Part shown: one piece after another, positions 49,101 to 50,697 of the stretch | Layout of the letters: every line of letters starts with the position of its first letter | Position numbering within the stretch: the stretch's first letter is position 1 | Assembly: GCA_934047225.1 (NCBI GenBank) | Contig: OW204009.1 | Location: 17,310,898 to 17,374,897, forward strand | From: Ypsolopha sequella | Lineage: Eukaryota; Arthropoda; Insecta; Lepidoptera; Ypsolophidae | Reading direction: 5' to 3' | Length of the DNA: 64,000 nucleotides | Position numbers and translations under genes: made by a program | Notes under the pieces: model-generated | What the model saw: only the letters and a program-made list of their open reading frames with translations | Database searches by the model: none | Told to the model about the DNA's origin: nothing

Positions 49101-50179
49101 CAGCAATGTGAGATCAGGTAAGTGAAAGAGATAAATAAGCATTTCATCCATCAGCCTAGTTCGTCCACTGCTGGACATAAGCCTTTCCAGGACTTTGCCA
49201 CTACCGGCGGTCATCCTAGAAGAATTGCCCATACTCACGCACGCTGGGCAGGCGGGTTGGTGAGCGCGGTGCCGGAACCTTCGCAGCAGTGACGCCGCTG
49301 CCCGTCACCAGTCTGCTCCATATAAGGCCCGGCTATTAGAGATGGATATACCGCCATCCATCAGTCCCAGGAATGGTGGGCCTCCTGGTTTTTTGCCTGT
49401 GAGCTGTCCTCTTACTCTCCCCCGAATTACTTCGAGGGGGTCTCCAGGTAAGATGGTGGTACCTACACAGTCGAGCCCGGCATCAGCTCTACCACCTGTA
49501 ATATAGCATTTAAATGCGACAAAAAACATACAAAAAAGAAAAACGAACAAAAAAAGTATTTTGTTAACATATATACTTATGCACATGCTTCATTTGTAGA
49601 CATTGAAGAACAAAGGAATCAAATAGTTACCGGCCGGGAGCTGCTACTTAGAGTGTACCAGGATAAAGGTAATAATTTAGTTACATGGTACAGATCACGA
49701 AGTGCGTTTGGTTATGATTGTAGTAGTGCGGGTACACGCACTTTTTTCTACACACACAAAATGCGCTTATCCGTACACGTCGCTACTACAATCATAGACT
49801 AAGTACTTACGTATAGACCGACAACTCCCATACATCAAGGCGTAGCAAATTTTTTACGCGCCCTTACGACACTAGGTGTCGCCAAGTGTTGCAAATACGC
49901 AAATAAAGTAAAGTATTTAATTACTTCACAGCACGAAGACTAAGAGGAGAGGATGCTATCCCAGAAGTTGTTCGAAGGAGTGGTGACGCCATGATAAACA
50001 AAGTTATACTTTCACAAAACGCAGACACTGACAGGAAAGACTCCTATGAAAGAAATTCCATGAAAATGGGTAAAGAAGGCCAACACTCCATCGAGTATGG
50101 GCTCACCATAGAAGTGCAGGATGGAGCGATCCACAGGGTACATGACAGTTTTGGACAGAAAGACAGCTGGTTGTCATAA
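743..50179 (+). CDS. Micro-exon repeat gene, 3' part (29 canonically spliced exons)
   Basis: Seen: 29 short exons with AG acceptors and GT donors, all in one frame, each entered and left in phase 1. Lengths are 39, 45, 51, 54, 57, 60, 63, 69 or 465 nt, always divisible by three, and the last exon carries the stop at 50177-50179. Together they hold about 735 codons. Most encode one repeat, A-E-E-K-x-x-x-P-K-K-V-W-T-N-P-K-K-x-x-E-K, with Trp and Asn nearly invariant and the rest rich in Lys, Glu and Pro; the codon across each junction is usually Ala or Gly. No transmembrane segment is visible in the exons present. The product is probably a largely disordered, charged repeat protein with a unique C-terminal tail. 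Its function and location are unknown, and the 5' end lies outside the window. Symmetric exons allow frame-preserving alternative splicing; that is inferred, not seen. The general design resembles titin PEVK or schistosome micro-exon genes, but no sequence homology to either is claimed. Confidence 0.82.
900..955 (-). repeat. tRNA-derived SINE fragment
   Basis: Read on the minus strand, it contains a T-arm-like hairpin, cccgggttcgaatcccggtt, preceded by an anticodon-arm-like segment. No complete cloverleaf is present. A similar minus-strand fragment lies at 3088-3150. Confidence 0.5.
1144..1206 (+). CDS. Micro-exon B (beta class, 63 nt)
   Basis: Acceptor ttttcag, donor gtaaga, phase 1 to 1. 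It encodes GEDKRIEPKKVWTNP followed by a Lys-Thr-Arg-Tyr-Glu-Lys tail. The beta class has a Pro-Lys-Lys core. A GC-richer segment at about 1670-1745 in the following intron recurs after beta exons D, E, H and L. Confidence 0.85.
1243..1663. mobile_element. TTAA-bounded MITE (piggyBac-like)
   Basis: The ends are perfect inverted copies of TTAAGGCGCTCTTATCCCA, 421 bp overall, with TTAA at both borders as in piggyBac target sites. No coding capacity. It lies in the intron between exons B and C. Confidence 0.85.
1664..2599. other. Beta-type intron segment (first copy)
   Basis: The GC-richer block from 1670 (ggcagcgagcaggatagtg) and the block at 2180-2300 (ccaccattgctggaagttga, then sequence ending gctgccac) recur after exons D (4841, 5130) and E (5459, 5775), and in part after H and L. 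They are intron sequence co-duplicated with beta exons; no exon is found inside. Confidence 0.6.
2600..3035. mobile_element. MITE with 'tagtattactacgtata' termini
   Basis: The imperfect terminal inverted repeats contain tactatgtatagaccg and end actagtatatacgtagtaat. The internal text (agatggcgctaagttggc; tgacatcgctgtgccactag) is shared with many copies: 22717, 24409, 24930, 25460, 25990, 28540, 31495, 33643, 35838, 36700, 44211 (inverted) and 49786. Confidence 0.75.
3506..3568 (+). CDS. Micro-exon C (alpha class, 63 nt)
   Basis: Acceptor ttttcag, donor gtaagt, phase 1 to 1. It encodes a repeat with core PPVKVWTNPKKV and tail Ile-Lys-Thr. Its last exon base is A rather than the usual G, so the junction codon with a CT-starting exon would be Thr. 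The intron start shares 'gagatccttagacctgat' with sequence downstream of alpha exon K. Confidence 0.85.
3881..4173. mobile_element. Lepidopteran-type 'ggttccgtacc ... ttggccggtttt' repeat
   Basis: A complete copy of about 293 bp, from ggttccgtacccaaagggta to cgcacttggccggttttt. A second copy at 61545-63210 is inverted and split by a LINE insertion. I recognise this text as very common in moth and butterfly genomes. Confidence 0.75.
4531..4593 (+). CDS. Micro-exon D (beta class, 63 nt)
   Basis: Acceptor ttgttttcag, donor gtaaaa, phase 1 to 1. It encodes AEEKSIDPKKVWTNPKKV with tail Gln-Glu-Lys, close to the array consensus. The donor has A rather than G at +5, and a long hairpin (4603-4750) begins ten bases inside the intron. 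Confidence 0.88.
4603..4750. repeat. Long hairpin just inside the intron after exon D
   Basis: Two arms of about 70 nt, nearly perfect inverted copies, meet at tgat (4674-4678; cggcctcactgatgaggccg). The left foot is ten bases from the donor of exon D. It could be a small foldback element or a structured intronic RNA. Confidence 0.85.
5321..5383 (+). CDS. Micro-exon E (beta class, 63 nt)
   Basis: Acceptor ttgcttccag, donor gtaagg, phase 1 to 1. It encodes DEEKRLEQKKVWTNAKKV with tail Glu-Glu-Lys. The Asn-Pro of the core is Asn-Ala here, and the junction codon is Asp instead of Ala. It directly follows another beta exon, which breaks the alpha-beta alternation. Confidence 0.86.
5384..6863. 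other. Intron between exons E and F, left part
   Basis: It holds the beta-type segment (5459-5880) and then AT-rich sequence. No repeat exon, and no splice-flanked Trp core, is found here. Confidence 0.5.
6864..7504. mobile_element. TTAA-bounded foldback MITE with a nested insertion
   Basis: Left end ttaagagcggtttcgcagct; the right end is its inverted match and closes gctcttaa. Arms of about 165 bp are separated by a second MITE (7056-7316). Degraded copies of this element are embedded in each large P-Q duplication unit (for example 20930-21050, 29055-29150, 34480-34600) and at 38836-39010. Confidence 0.8.
7056..7316. mobile_element. Palindromic MITE nested in 6864-7504
   Basis: Inverted termini gtgtaacagaaaggtgtaac of about 55 bp each run almost to the centre. 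A second copy is at 61103-61378. Mirror-image open frames of 63 codons on both strands are a by-product of the palindrome. Confidence 0.85.
8128..8190 (+). CDS. Micro-exon F (gamma class, 63 nt)
   Basis: Acceptor ggttttcag, donor gtaagc, phase 1 to 1. It encodes a repeat with core SGKIWTNAKKL and tail Glu-Glu-Asn, the tail that defines the gamma class (F, G, M, N). A TA-flanked foldback MITE starts 27 bases inside the following intron. Confidence 0.86.
8217..8470. mobile_element. TA-flanked foldback MITE
   Basis: Starts tacaggatgttaagat and ends with the inverse gtcttaacatcctgta. Inner arms also pair (gcggaagccggaaac with the 8430 region). No coding capacity. Confidence 0.75.
8632..9096 (+). 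CDS. Exon G: ten in-exon repeats (gamma class, 465 nt)
   Basis: Acceptor gattttcag, donor gtaagt, phase 1 to 1, 155 codons counting the junction Ala. It contains ten consecutive copies of the Trp core. After a first copy (KKVWINPKK) come units of mostly 16 residues, PGKVWTNPKKGKDLEQ, which are 48 nt each; copy 3 is 14 residues and copy 10 ends in the gamma tail Gly-Glu-Glu-Asn. Copies 6 to 9 are almost identical at DNA level, which indicates recent expansion as a coding minisatellite. All length changes are multiples of three. Minus-strand open frames here are shadows of the repeat. Confidence 0.9.
9185..9333. mobile_element. Foldback repeat
   Basis: Inverted arms accgcgtaattctcat and atgagaattacgcggt flank about 115 bp. 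It is followed at once by another MITE remnant (9384-9512). Confidence 0.65.
9384..9512. mobile_element. Half copy of the 'tacaaggtgacttttgatca' MITE
   Basis: It matches the right half of the complete copies at 18666-18930 and 35307-35572 and ends aagtcatcttgta. The left terminus is missing. Confidence 0.7.
9962..10024 (+). CDS. Micro-exon H (beta-like, 63 nt)
   Basis: Acceptor cattttcag, phase 1 to 1. It encodes AEEKRISPKKVWTNPKIV with tail Gly-Lys-Ala. The donor gtattt departs from consensus at +4 to +6 (no gtaagt), so it is the weakest canonical donor of the early array and may be skipped. The following intron has the beta-type segment at about 10068-10130. Confidence 0.76.
10025..11114. 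other. Intron between exons H and I
   Basis: Beta-type segment near 10068-10130, then mixed sequence with short open frames on both strands, which I read as chance. No repeat exon. Confidence 0.45.
11115..11177 (+). CDS. Micro-exon I (alpha class, 63 nt)
   Basis: Acceptor gattcccag, donor gtaagt, phase 1 to 1. It encodes AEEKRLQPGKVWTNPKKV with tail Ala-Lys-Thr, a textbook alpha exon. Confidence 0.87.
11178..12435. other. Intron between exons I and J
   Basis: It contains a repeat fragment with 'gagcgaagcg' runs (11545-11640), fragments with ttcggtagtttt, and AT-rich sequence. No repeat exon is seen. Confidence 0.45.
12436..12498 (+). CDS. Micro-exon J (beta class, 63 nt)
   Basis: Acceptor tgtcttcag, donor gtgagt, phase 1 to 1. 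It encodes GEGEIMEPKKVWLNPKKV with tail Lys-Glu-Glu; Thr before Asn is replaced by Leu, as in exon K. The intron to exon K is only 102 bp, the shortest in the gene. Confidence 0.87.
12601..12663 (+). CDS. Micro-exon K (alpha class, 63 nt)
   Basis: Acceptor aaactttcag, donor gtaagt, phase 1 to 1. It encodes AEIKQIPPGKVWLNPHKI with tail Gly-Asn-Thr. The 3' end of the exon together with its donor is repeated four times in tandem (12651 onward, 29-bp period), so four identical donors compete. Confidence 0.85.
12651..12770 (+). repeat. Four-copy 29-bp tandem repeat carrying a splice donor
   Basis: The unit attgggaataccggtaagtt plus cacattcaa occurs four times. It starts inside exon K and includes its gtaagt donor. 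Each further donor would extend the exon by 29, 58 or 87 nt. Only the first and the fourth donor keep phase 1; the second and third shift the frame. Confidence 0.9.
12905..13531. mobile_element. MITE nested in a LINE fragment
   Basis: Termini agtgtgtccctcgtacaag and the inverse tgtaggagggacacact, TA target. It splits a LINE 3' fragment that is intact across 12769-12904 plus 13532-13600 and has a second copy at 48042-48955 (shared 'catgaactaaattaaaggtt'). Confidence 0.75.
14224..14638. mobile_element. MITE with 10-bp target-site duplication
   Basis: Termini agagttgccaac and gttggcaaccct are inverted, and the element is flanked by direct repeats actgcgtggt (14214-14223 and 14639-14648). Length 415 bp. 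A 10-bp duplication suggests a Mutator-like or similar superfamily; that is inferred. Confidence 0.8.
14978..15040 (+). CDS. Micro-exon L (beta class, 63 nt)
   Basis: Acceptor ttgttttcag, donor gtaagc, phase 1 to 1. It encodes GEGKIIEPKKVWRNPTTV with tail Asn-Glu-Glu. The following intron begins with the beta-type segment, part of which has been amplified into the 66-bp array at 15155-15738. Confidence 0.86.
15155..15738 (+). repeat. 66-bp tandem array, nine copies
   Basis: The unit starts cagtgagtgagcagtac and ends caacataattat; nine nearly identical copies. It derives from the GC-richer segment found after beta exons (compare 5490-5530). A minus-strand open frame of 270 codons crosses it only because 66 is a multiple of three. 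Confidence 0.92.
15739..16792. other. LINE tail remnants and intron sequence
   Basis: A LINE-type 3' end with AATAAA-like tgcaataaagtgtttattga and a (gatt)n tail is at about 16005-16131. A very similar tail is at 47800-47885. The 16410-16500 block (gagcgtagcgagtgtttt) is another dispersed repeat. No exon. Confidence 0.5.
16793..16855 (+). CDS. Micro-exon M (gamma class, 63 nt)
   Basis: Acceptor ttaattacag, donor gtaagt, phase 1 to 1. It encodes AEEKKYPPGKVWKNPKKA with tail Glu-Glu-Asn. The intron start shares 'gaacgccg' followed by 'agat' with that of exon G. Confidence 0.86.
16856..17560. other. Intron sequence with a dispersed repeat also found inverted at 44740-45430
   Basis: Shared blocks include gctaatttggcgacggtaat, cgatcgaattttgtcacttc and gggtactttctaaagcc. 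Two copies in opposite orientation suggest a mobile element about 0.7 kb long; termini were not resolved. Confidence 0.5.
17855..18210. mobile_element. Foldback element upstream of exon N
   Basis: Inverted arms of about 150 bp: ggttctaagctttcctcca pairs with tggaggaaagctaagaac, and gtagcaatcaatgtcaa pairs with ttgacattgattgctac. The right foot is about 20 nt from the exon N acceptor. Confidence 0.8.
18230..18283 (+). CDS. Micro-exon N (gamma class, 54 nt)
   Basis: Acceptor ctttttcag, donor gtgagt, phase 1 to 1. It encodes VGYDNSKLWENPVKSEEN, a divergent, shorter repeat that keeps Trp-x-Asn-Pro and the gamma tail. A foldback element ends about 20 bases upstream, next to the pyrimidine tract. 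Confidence 0.78.
18387..18548. mobile_element. Short foldback repeat
   Basis: Arms aaatagcaatgaacagtttt and tttcatagacaacgtct pair with agacgttgtctatgaaaac and aacagttcattgctattt. Confidence 0.75.
18666..18930. mobile_element. TA-flanked foldback MITE (tacaaggtgac family)
   Basis: Complete copy from tacaaggtgacttttgatca to aagtcaccttgta, with long internal complementarity. Sister copy at 35307-35572 and half copy at 9384-9512. Confidence 0.85.
18951..19140. mobile_element. Foldback repeat
   Basis: Inverted arms cacccaaacaaaatttta and aaattttttttgggtg, with inner pairs gttgccagcgttaatta and taattaacgctggcaac. Confidence 0.75.
19716..19766 (+). CDS. Micro-exon O (EQ-tail class, 51 nt)
   Basis: The acceptor is preceded by a long T tract (ttttttttttttcag). 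The donor gtcagt has C at +3. Phase 1 to 1. It encodes ARAHGKIWVNPVKFLEQ. The Leu-Glu-Gln tail links it to the Q and S exons downstream (tail Thr-Glu-Gln). Confidence 0.75.
19993..20353 (+). mobile_element. Dispersed repeat 'ggtggtagagctgatgccgg', copy 1
   Basis: A repeat of about 360 bp ending in (gatg)n. Other copies are at 34748-35062 (plus) and 49146-49498 (minus). GC-rich compared with its surroundings. Probably the 3' part of a retroelement; open frames within differ between copies. Confidence 0.7.
20547..20591 (+). CDS. Micro-exon P1 (Trp-less, 45 nt)
   Basis: Acceptor ttttcag, donor gtaaat, phase 1 to 1. It encodes AEINERANSKQPEKK, a shortened repeat without the Trp. The better-preserved copy P2 reads ERANPKKLEKK. 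It is first in a series of large duplicated units (P exon, then an internal MITE-derived segment, then a Q exon). Confidence 0.62.
21689..21751 (+). pseudogene. Micro-exon Q1 with TG in place of the AG acceptor (63 nt)
   Basis: This is a 63-nt open, phase-compatible repeat: Ala-Glu-Gly-Lys-Gly-Ser-Thr, then SGKIWTNPIEYTEQ. The donor gtaagt is intact. The base pair where AG should stand is TG (ttttttctg before CC GAG). The nearest true AG (gccgag) lies five bases inside and would shift the frame to an early stop. It is either dead or uses a rare TG acceptor. Confidence 0.45.
22503..22565 (+). pseudogene. Micro-exon Q2 with TG acceptor (63 nt)
   Basis: Same layout as Q1: ctttctg in place of the acceptor, donor gtgagt, open 63-nt repeat with core SGKIWTNPSEYTEQ. 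Using the internal AG (gctgag) gives a stop within six codons. Confidence 0.45.
22855..22917 (+). repeat. 21-bp tandem triplet inside a MITE copy
   Basis: Three perfect copies of the 21-bp unit that begins aactctcatggttacta and ends agtt, inside the MITE copy that starts at 22717. Single in other copies. Confidence 0.9.
23220..23264 (+). CDS. Micro-exon P2 (Trp-less, 45 nt)
   Basis: Acceptor ttttcag, donor gtaaat, phase 1 to 1. It encodes VEINERANPKKLEKK. It sits 14 bp after the right end of a beta-type MITE copy, which supplies the sequence just upstream of its pyrimidine tract. Confidence 0.62.
24159..24221 (+). pseudogene. Micro-exon Q3 with TG acceptor (63 nt)
   Basis: Acceptor position reads ttttctg; donor gtaagt intact. 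Open repeat with core TGKIWTNPSEYTEQ. It heads the 528-bp tandem array (Q3, S1, S2, S3). Confidence 0.45.
24712..24750 (+). CDS. Chimeric micro-exon S1 (39 nt)
   Basis: Acceptor tttgcttgcag, donor gtaagt, phase 1 to 1. It encodes Gly/Ser-KIWTNPIEYTEQ, the 3' two thirds of a Q exon. Its acceptor comes from sequence that lies in the intron after P exons (gctttaccac followed by a T tract and gcctgcag), so fusion restored a proper AG. Confidence 0.66.
25240..25278 (+). CDS. Chimeric micro-exon S2 (39 nt)
   Basis: Acceptor tttgcctgcag, donor gtaagt, phase 1 to 1; same coding content as S1 and exactly 528 bp downstream of it. Confidence 0.66.
25768..25806 (+). CDS. Chimeric micro-exon S3 (39 nt)
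   Basis: Acceptor tttgcctgcag, donor gtgagt, phase 1 to 1; encodes KIWTNPFEYTEQ. It lies 528 bp after S2 and is the last unit of the tandem array. Confidence 0.66.
26246..28192. mobile_element. Large foldback element with arms of about 0.95 kb
   Basis: Begins aaccgacttcaaaaaggagg and ends with the inverse cctcctttttgaagtcggtt. Arms carry matching poly-T and poly-A runs and several matching blocks (tgaccttcgatcctggcttc and its inverse). The centre is near 27220. It interrupts a MITE copy that resumes near 28536. The termini recur in many lepidopteran sequences as far as I recall. Confidence 0.82.
28193..28520. mobile_element. Second copy of the inner palindrome, with inverted loop
   Basis: It repeats 27061-27387 almost base for base in its arms (caaccgacttcaatagtaac and inverse). 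The central loop (28331-28372) is the reverse complement of the loop in the first copy (27200-27242). Confidence 0.82.
28732..28775 (+). pseudogene. Micro-exon P3, frame-broken (44 nt)
   Basis: Acceptor ttttcag is intact. The homologue of P2 has lost one A in the A-run before the donor (gaaaagaag, then gtaaac), so its length is 44 and it would leave phase 1. The Pro of NPKK is also Phe. Probably non-functional. Confidence 0.55.
29163..30785 (-). mobile_element. 5'-truncated non-LTR retrotransposon (LINE)
   Basis: Lies on the minus strand with its 3' tail at 29163-29180 (atgtt-type repeats) and a reverse-transcriptase coding region to its 5' truncation near 30785. Inserted in a P-Q duplication unit between P3 and Q4. 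Confidence 0.88.
29611..30778 (-). pseudogene. Reverse transcriptase fragment of the LINE
   Basis: Role: RNA-templated DNA synthesis for retrotransposition. Motifs in order on the minus strand: FLDLSKAFDTV (catalytic Asp) near the truncated start, FGVPQGSVLGPTLFLIYINN, then the catalytic box SYADDTVLL, and KYLGVLIDNTLSWKQH in the thumb. Two frameshifts, near 29896 and near 29820, interrupt the C-terminal part (ANRHYPSLSGRLYNK). The endonuclease domain is absent through 5' truncation. It resembles the Jockey-type group; exact clade unassigned. Confidence 0.9.
31251..31313 (+). pseudogene. Micro-exon Q4 with TG acceptor (63 nt)
   Basis: Acceptor position reads ttttttctg; donor gtgagt intact; open repeat with core SGKIWTNPSEYTEQ. 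It is followed 529 bp later by S4. Confidence 0.45.
31804..31842 (+). CDS. Chimeric micro-exon S4 (39 nt)
   Basis: Acceptor ttttgcttgcag, donor gtgagt, phase 1 to 1; encodes KIWTNPLEYTEQ. A 1.6-kb insertion begins 42 bases into the intron. Confidence 0.64.
31885..33500. mobile_element. 1.6-kb insertion in the S4 intron
   Basis: It splits the sequence 'gtacaatag|ttgatactt' that is continuous in sister units. The ends acttatccac and the inverse of gtggaatagt are weakly inverted. It includes a cgtcacacgact / gtcgtgtgacg pair and an inverted fragment of the 41325-type repeat. No long ORF. Confidence 0.6.
34100..34143 (+). pseudogene. Micro-exon P4, acceptor and frame lost
   Basis: This is the homologue of P2 with the acceptor changed from ttttcag to ttttcat, and with the same one-base deletion near the donor as P3 (44 nt). 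It encodes EINERANPKKLEK but has no usable AG. Confidence 0.6.
34748..35062 (+). mobile_element. Dispersed repeat 'ggtggtagagctgat', copy 2
   Basis: Closely matches 19993-20353; inserted in the P4-Q5 unit only. Confidence 0.7.
35307..35572. mobile_element. Foldback MITE 16 bp upstream of exon Q5
   Basis: Complete tacaaggtgac-type copy inserted at a TA between 'ttaatta' and 'tttgtttttttt'. It separates the Q5 pyrimidine tract from the upstream intron that is present in sister units. Confidence 0.88.
35589..35651 (+). pseudogene. Micro-exon Q5 with TG acceptor (63 nt)
   Basis: Acceptor position reads ttttctg. The alternative internal AG (gccgag in other copies) is also lost (gccgtg). The donor gtgagt and the 63-nt open frame are kept, core SGKIWTNPSEYTEQ. 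A foldback MITE ends 16 bases upstream. Confidence 0.42.
36139..36177 (+). CDS. Chimeric micro-exon S5 (39 nt)
   Basis: Acceptor tttgcctgcag, donor gtgagt, phase 1 to 1; encodes KIWTNPFEYTEQ. It lies 526 bp after the matching point of Q5. Confidence 0.65.
36448..36510 (+). pseudogene. Micro-exon Q6 with TG acceptor (63 nt)
   Basis: Acceptor position reads ttttctg; donor gtaagt intact; open repeat with core SGKIWTNPIEYTEQ. Confidence 0.45.
36819..36857 (+). CDS. Chimeric micro-exon S6 (39 nt)
   Basis: Acceptor tttgcctgcag, donor gtgagt, phase 1 to 1; encodes Gly-KIWTNPFEYTEK. The unit is shortened: it lies 347 bp after the matching point of Q6 instead of about 528, with the missing part inside the MITE-derived section. 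Confidence 0.63.
36912..37350 (+). repeat. 143-bp tandem repeat, three copies
   Basis: The unit starts tggcgcctattcaagtcaaa; copies begin at 36912, 37055 and 37198, with a partial fourth from 37340. Located between exons S6 and R. Confidence 0.9.
37519..37581 (+). CDS. Micro-exon R (63 nt)
   Basis: Acceptor atatttgcag, donor gtaatt, phase 1 to 1. It encodes AGEKRLEPGQVWTNPKYK with tail Glu-Asp-Glu. The donor is weak and lies at the foot of a hairpin (37583-37678). After the hairpin, exon-end-like sequence and a strong donor recur (aaaggatctgg, then gtaagt). Confidence 0.82.
37583..37678. repeat. Hairpin at the donor of exon R
   Basis: Arms attattactacacgcggctt and aagccgcatgtaataataat, with inner complement tgtgattgttg / caacaatcaca. 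The left arm overlaps the donor region of exon R. Confidence 0.85.
37682..38663. other. Intron between exons R and T
   Basis: Mixed sequence containing a spare donor-like gtaagt at 37692 and several short repeats. No repeat exon is seen. Confidence 0.4.
38664..38720 (+). CDS. Micro-exon T (57 nt)
   Basis: Acceptor gattcgtag (TAG), donor gtaaga, phase 1 to 1. It encodes AEGRDVGKIWINSKDSEDL, a divergent repeat keeping Trp-Ile-Asn. The TAG acceptor lacks a long pyrimidine tract. Confidence 0.72.
39127..39282. mobile_element. Foldback repeat
   Basis: Arms tatcgattcggtgtagcac and gtgttacaccgaatcgaca, with inner complement around gacgtcctgtctttg. Confidence 0.65.
40047..40452. mobile_element. TTAA-type MITE (gcgagtgggacgga family)
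   Basis: Left end ttaaggcgctacgtaaaag. The body matches the inverted copy at 58780-59581 and, less closely, 45620-45981 and 60192-60615. The right TTAA is not identified. Confidence 0.65.
40453..42936. other. Intron before exon U, rich in repeats
   Basis: Contains gagc-rich repeat text near 40460-40530, AT-rich sequence, the 41325-41802 repeat and a GC-rich block near 41940-42050. No repeat exon. Confidence 0.4.
41325..41802. mobile_element. 'ggttccgtagtacctaaaagg' repeat, complete copy
   Basis: Runs from ggttccgtagtacctaaaag to cgcacttggccggtttttt. Truncated copies are at 47299-47766 (plus), 32300-32965 (inverted) and 13900-14110. It shares termini with the shorter repeat at 3881-4173. Confidence 0.75.
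42937..42999 (+). CDS. Micro-exon U (63 nt)
   Basis: Acceptor aattcacag, donor gtaagt, phase 1 to 1. It encodes AEEGKLKPKKVWTNSKYI with tail Glu-Glu-Gln. It is separated from T by a 4.2-kb intron full of mobile elements. Confidence 0.84.
43000..44210. other. Intron after exon U
   Basis: AT-rich sequence with a short MITE terminus near 43063-43094 (tagtattactacgtacag in part). Nothing else is supported. Confidence 0.4.
44211..44602. mobile_element. Complete inverted copy of the 'tattactacgtata' MITE
   Basis: Starts actagcagttcccatacatc and ends acgtagtaatacttagtcta plus tgg; reverse orientation relative to 2600-3035. Confidence 0.8.
44740..45430. mobile_element. Dispersed repeat, inverted partner of 16940-17560
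   Basis: Shares cgatcgaattttgtcacttc, aaggcgattaccgtcgccaa and the gggtactttctaaagcc block, in opposite orientation. Confidence 0.5.
45620..45981. mobile_element. TTAA-bounded MITE (piggyBac-like)
   Basis: Ends ttaaggtgatataccgtg and the inverse cggtatagccccttaa, with TTAA on both sides. Length 362 bp. Same family as 60192-60615. Confidence 0.82.
45991..46957. mobile_element. TTAA-bounded element with a nested insertion
   Basis: Outer ends ttaaagccggcgccagacat and atgtctggcgccggcttaa. An inner element at 46361-46784 has ends cagggttggattt and aaatccaaccctg. No long ORF. Confidence 0.8.
47096..47158 (+). CDS. Micro-exon V (63 nt)
   Basis: Acceptor gatttgcag, donor gtaagt, phase 1 to 1. It encodes VKERELEPAKMWTNPEYE with tail Lys-Asn-Leu. 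It is the last exon that carries the Trp repeat. Confidence 0.84.
47299..47885. mobile_element. Truncated repeat followed by a LINE (gatt)n tail
   Basis: Left part matches 41325-41802 but lacks its right end. 47800-47885 is a LINE tail (gtgcaataaagtgtttattg, then gatt repeats) very similar to 16049-16131. Confidence 0.6.
48042..48955. mobile_element. LINE 3' fragment split by another dispersed repeat
   Basis: Outer parts match 12769-12904 and 13532-13600. The middle, about 48196-48730, starts tagctgacccggcgaacttc and ends ttatatatttagat, a repeat I recall as widespread in Lepidoptera. Confidence 0.6.
49027..49107 (+). CDS. Possible non-repeat exon W (81 nt)
   Basis: There is an AG acceptor (atttcacag) at 49026 and an open phase-1 frame with four Cys. 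The strong donor gtaagt at 49118 would end it in the wrong phase (91 nt) and lead to a stop in exon X. The weaker donor gtgaga at 49108 keeps phase 1 (81 nt). It could be a real linker exon, an alternative exon or chance; there is no repeat motif to support it. Confidence 0.3.
49146..49498 (-). mobile_element. Dispersed repeat 'ggtggtagagctgat', copy 3
   Basis: Reverse-oriented copy of 19993-20353, in the intron before exon X. Confidence 0.7.
49600..49668 (+). CDS. Penultimate exon X, non-repeat (69 nt)
   Basis: Acceptor catttgtag, donor gtaata, phase 1 to 1. It encodes Asp, then IEEQRNQIVTGRELLLRV, then Tyr-Gln-Asp-Lys, probably a helical segment. It lacks the Trp repeat but fits the frame and phase of both the array and the terminal exon. 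Confidence 0.74.
49710..49903. mobile_element. Foldback followed by a MITE half copy
   Basis: Arms ttatgattgtagtagtg and gctactacaatcata (49710-49795) run directly into a 'tagactaagtacttacgtat' MITE left half (to 49903), 29 bases before exon Y. Confidence 0.65.
49932..50179 (+). CDS. Terminal exon Y with stop codon
   Basis: Acceptor tacttcacag. It enters in phase 1 and runs 81 sense codons to TAA at 50177-50179. It begins ARRLRGEDAIPEVVRRSGDA and ends DSFGQKDSWLS. Polar and mixed-charge throughout, with no membrane segment and no family I recognise. Candidate polyadenylation signals AATAAA occur at 50278-50288, but they overlap an A-rich repeat. It gives the protein a unique C-terminal tail. 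Confidence 0.8.
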
Positions 50180-50690
50180 ATTAGTGTTATTTATGTTGTA
50201 TAAATACGAGTACCTATACATATGTATATATTTACATGGTTGTAATATAATTCATGAAATACAATCGAAAACTTAATAATAAAATAAAATAAAAATAAAA
50301 ATAAAAATAGTCTTTATTTCTGAGCATGTGGGCATCTTAGGTTTGTTTTACATTAATATATTATATTATATACACATATTTTCAAAGTTTATTTGCATTA
50401 AAATTGATAATATTTTTTAATAATTACATGCGTCTTAAAAAATTTATTCCTTTAATTGTTATAATTTTCTTATTATTTATTATTTCATGCATCTTAACTA
50501 TTATTAACTTATACCTATTATTAAAATCATTATAAAATTAAATTTAAATCTCAGCTGCCCATTTCTGAGCAAAGTTTTAATAAAGTTTAAATCTAAACAA
50601 TCTTTAAATATTACAAAACTGTTGCAATAATTTCACTCTTGTAGTAAAACCAATTATTTTGAAGATGCCATTGCCTGCATATTGTTATAC
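50180..50690 (+). other. 3' UTR and following repeat-rich sequence
   Basis: The sequence after the stop is AT-rich. AATAAA signals at 50278 and 50283 lie at the start of an (aaaata)n run that leads into sequence resembling a minus-strand retroelement tail (ctttatttctgagc). No further coding signal is seen up to 50690. Confidence 0.45.
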
Positions 50691-50697
50691 AAGATGG

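Noticed and set aside
743..50179. Homology to titin/PEVK or schistosome micro-exon genes
   Set aside because: Only the design (small symmetric phase-1 exons) is alike. The repeat sequence with its Trp-x-Asn core does not match what I know of those proteins, so no family name is given.
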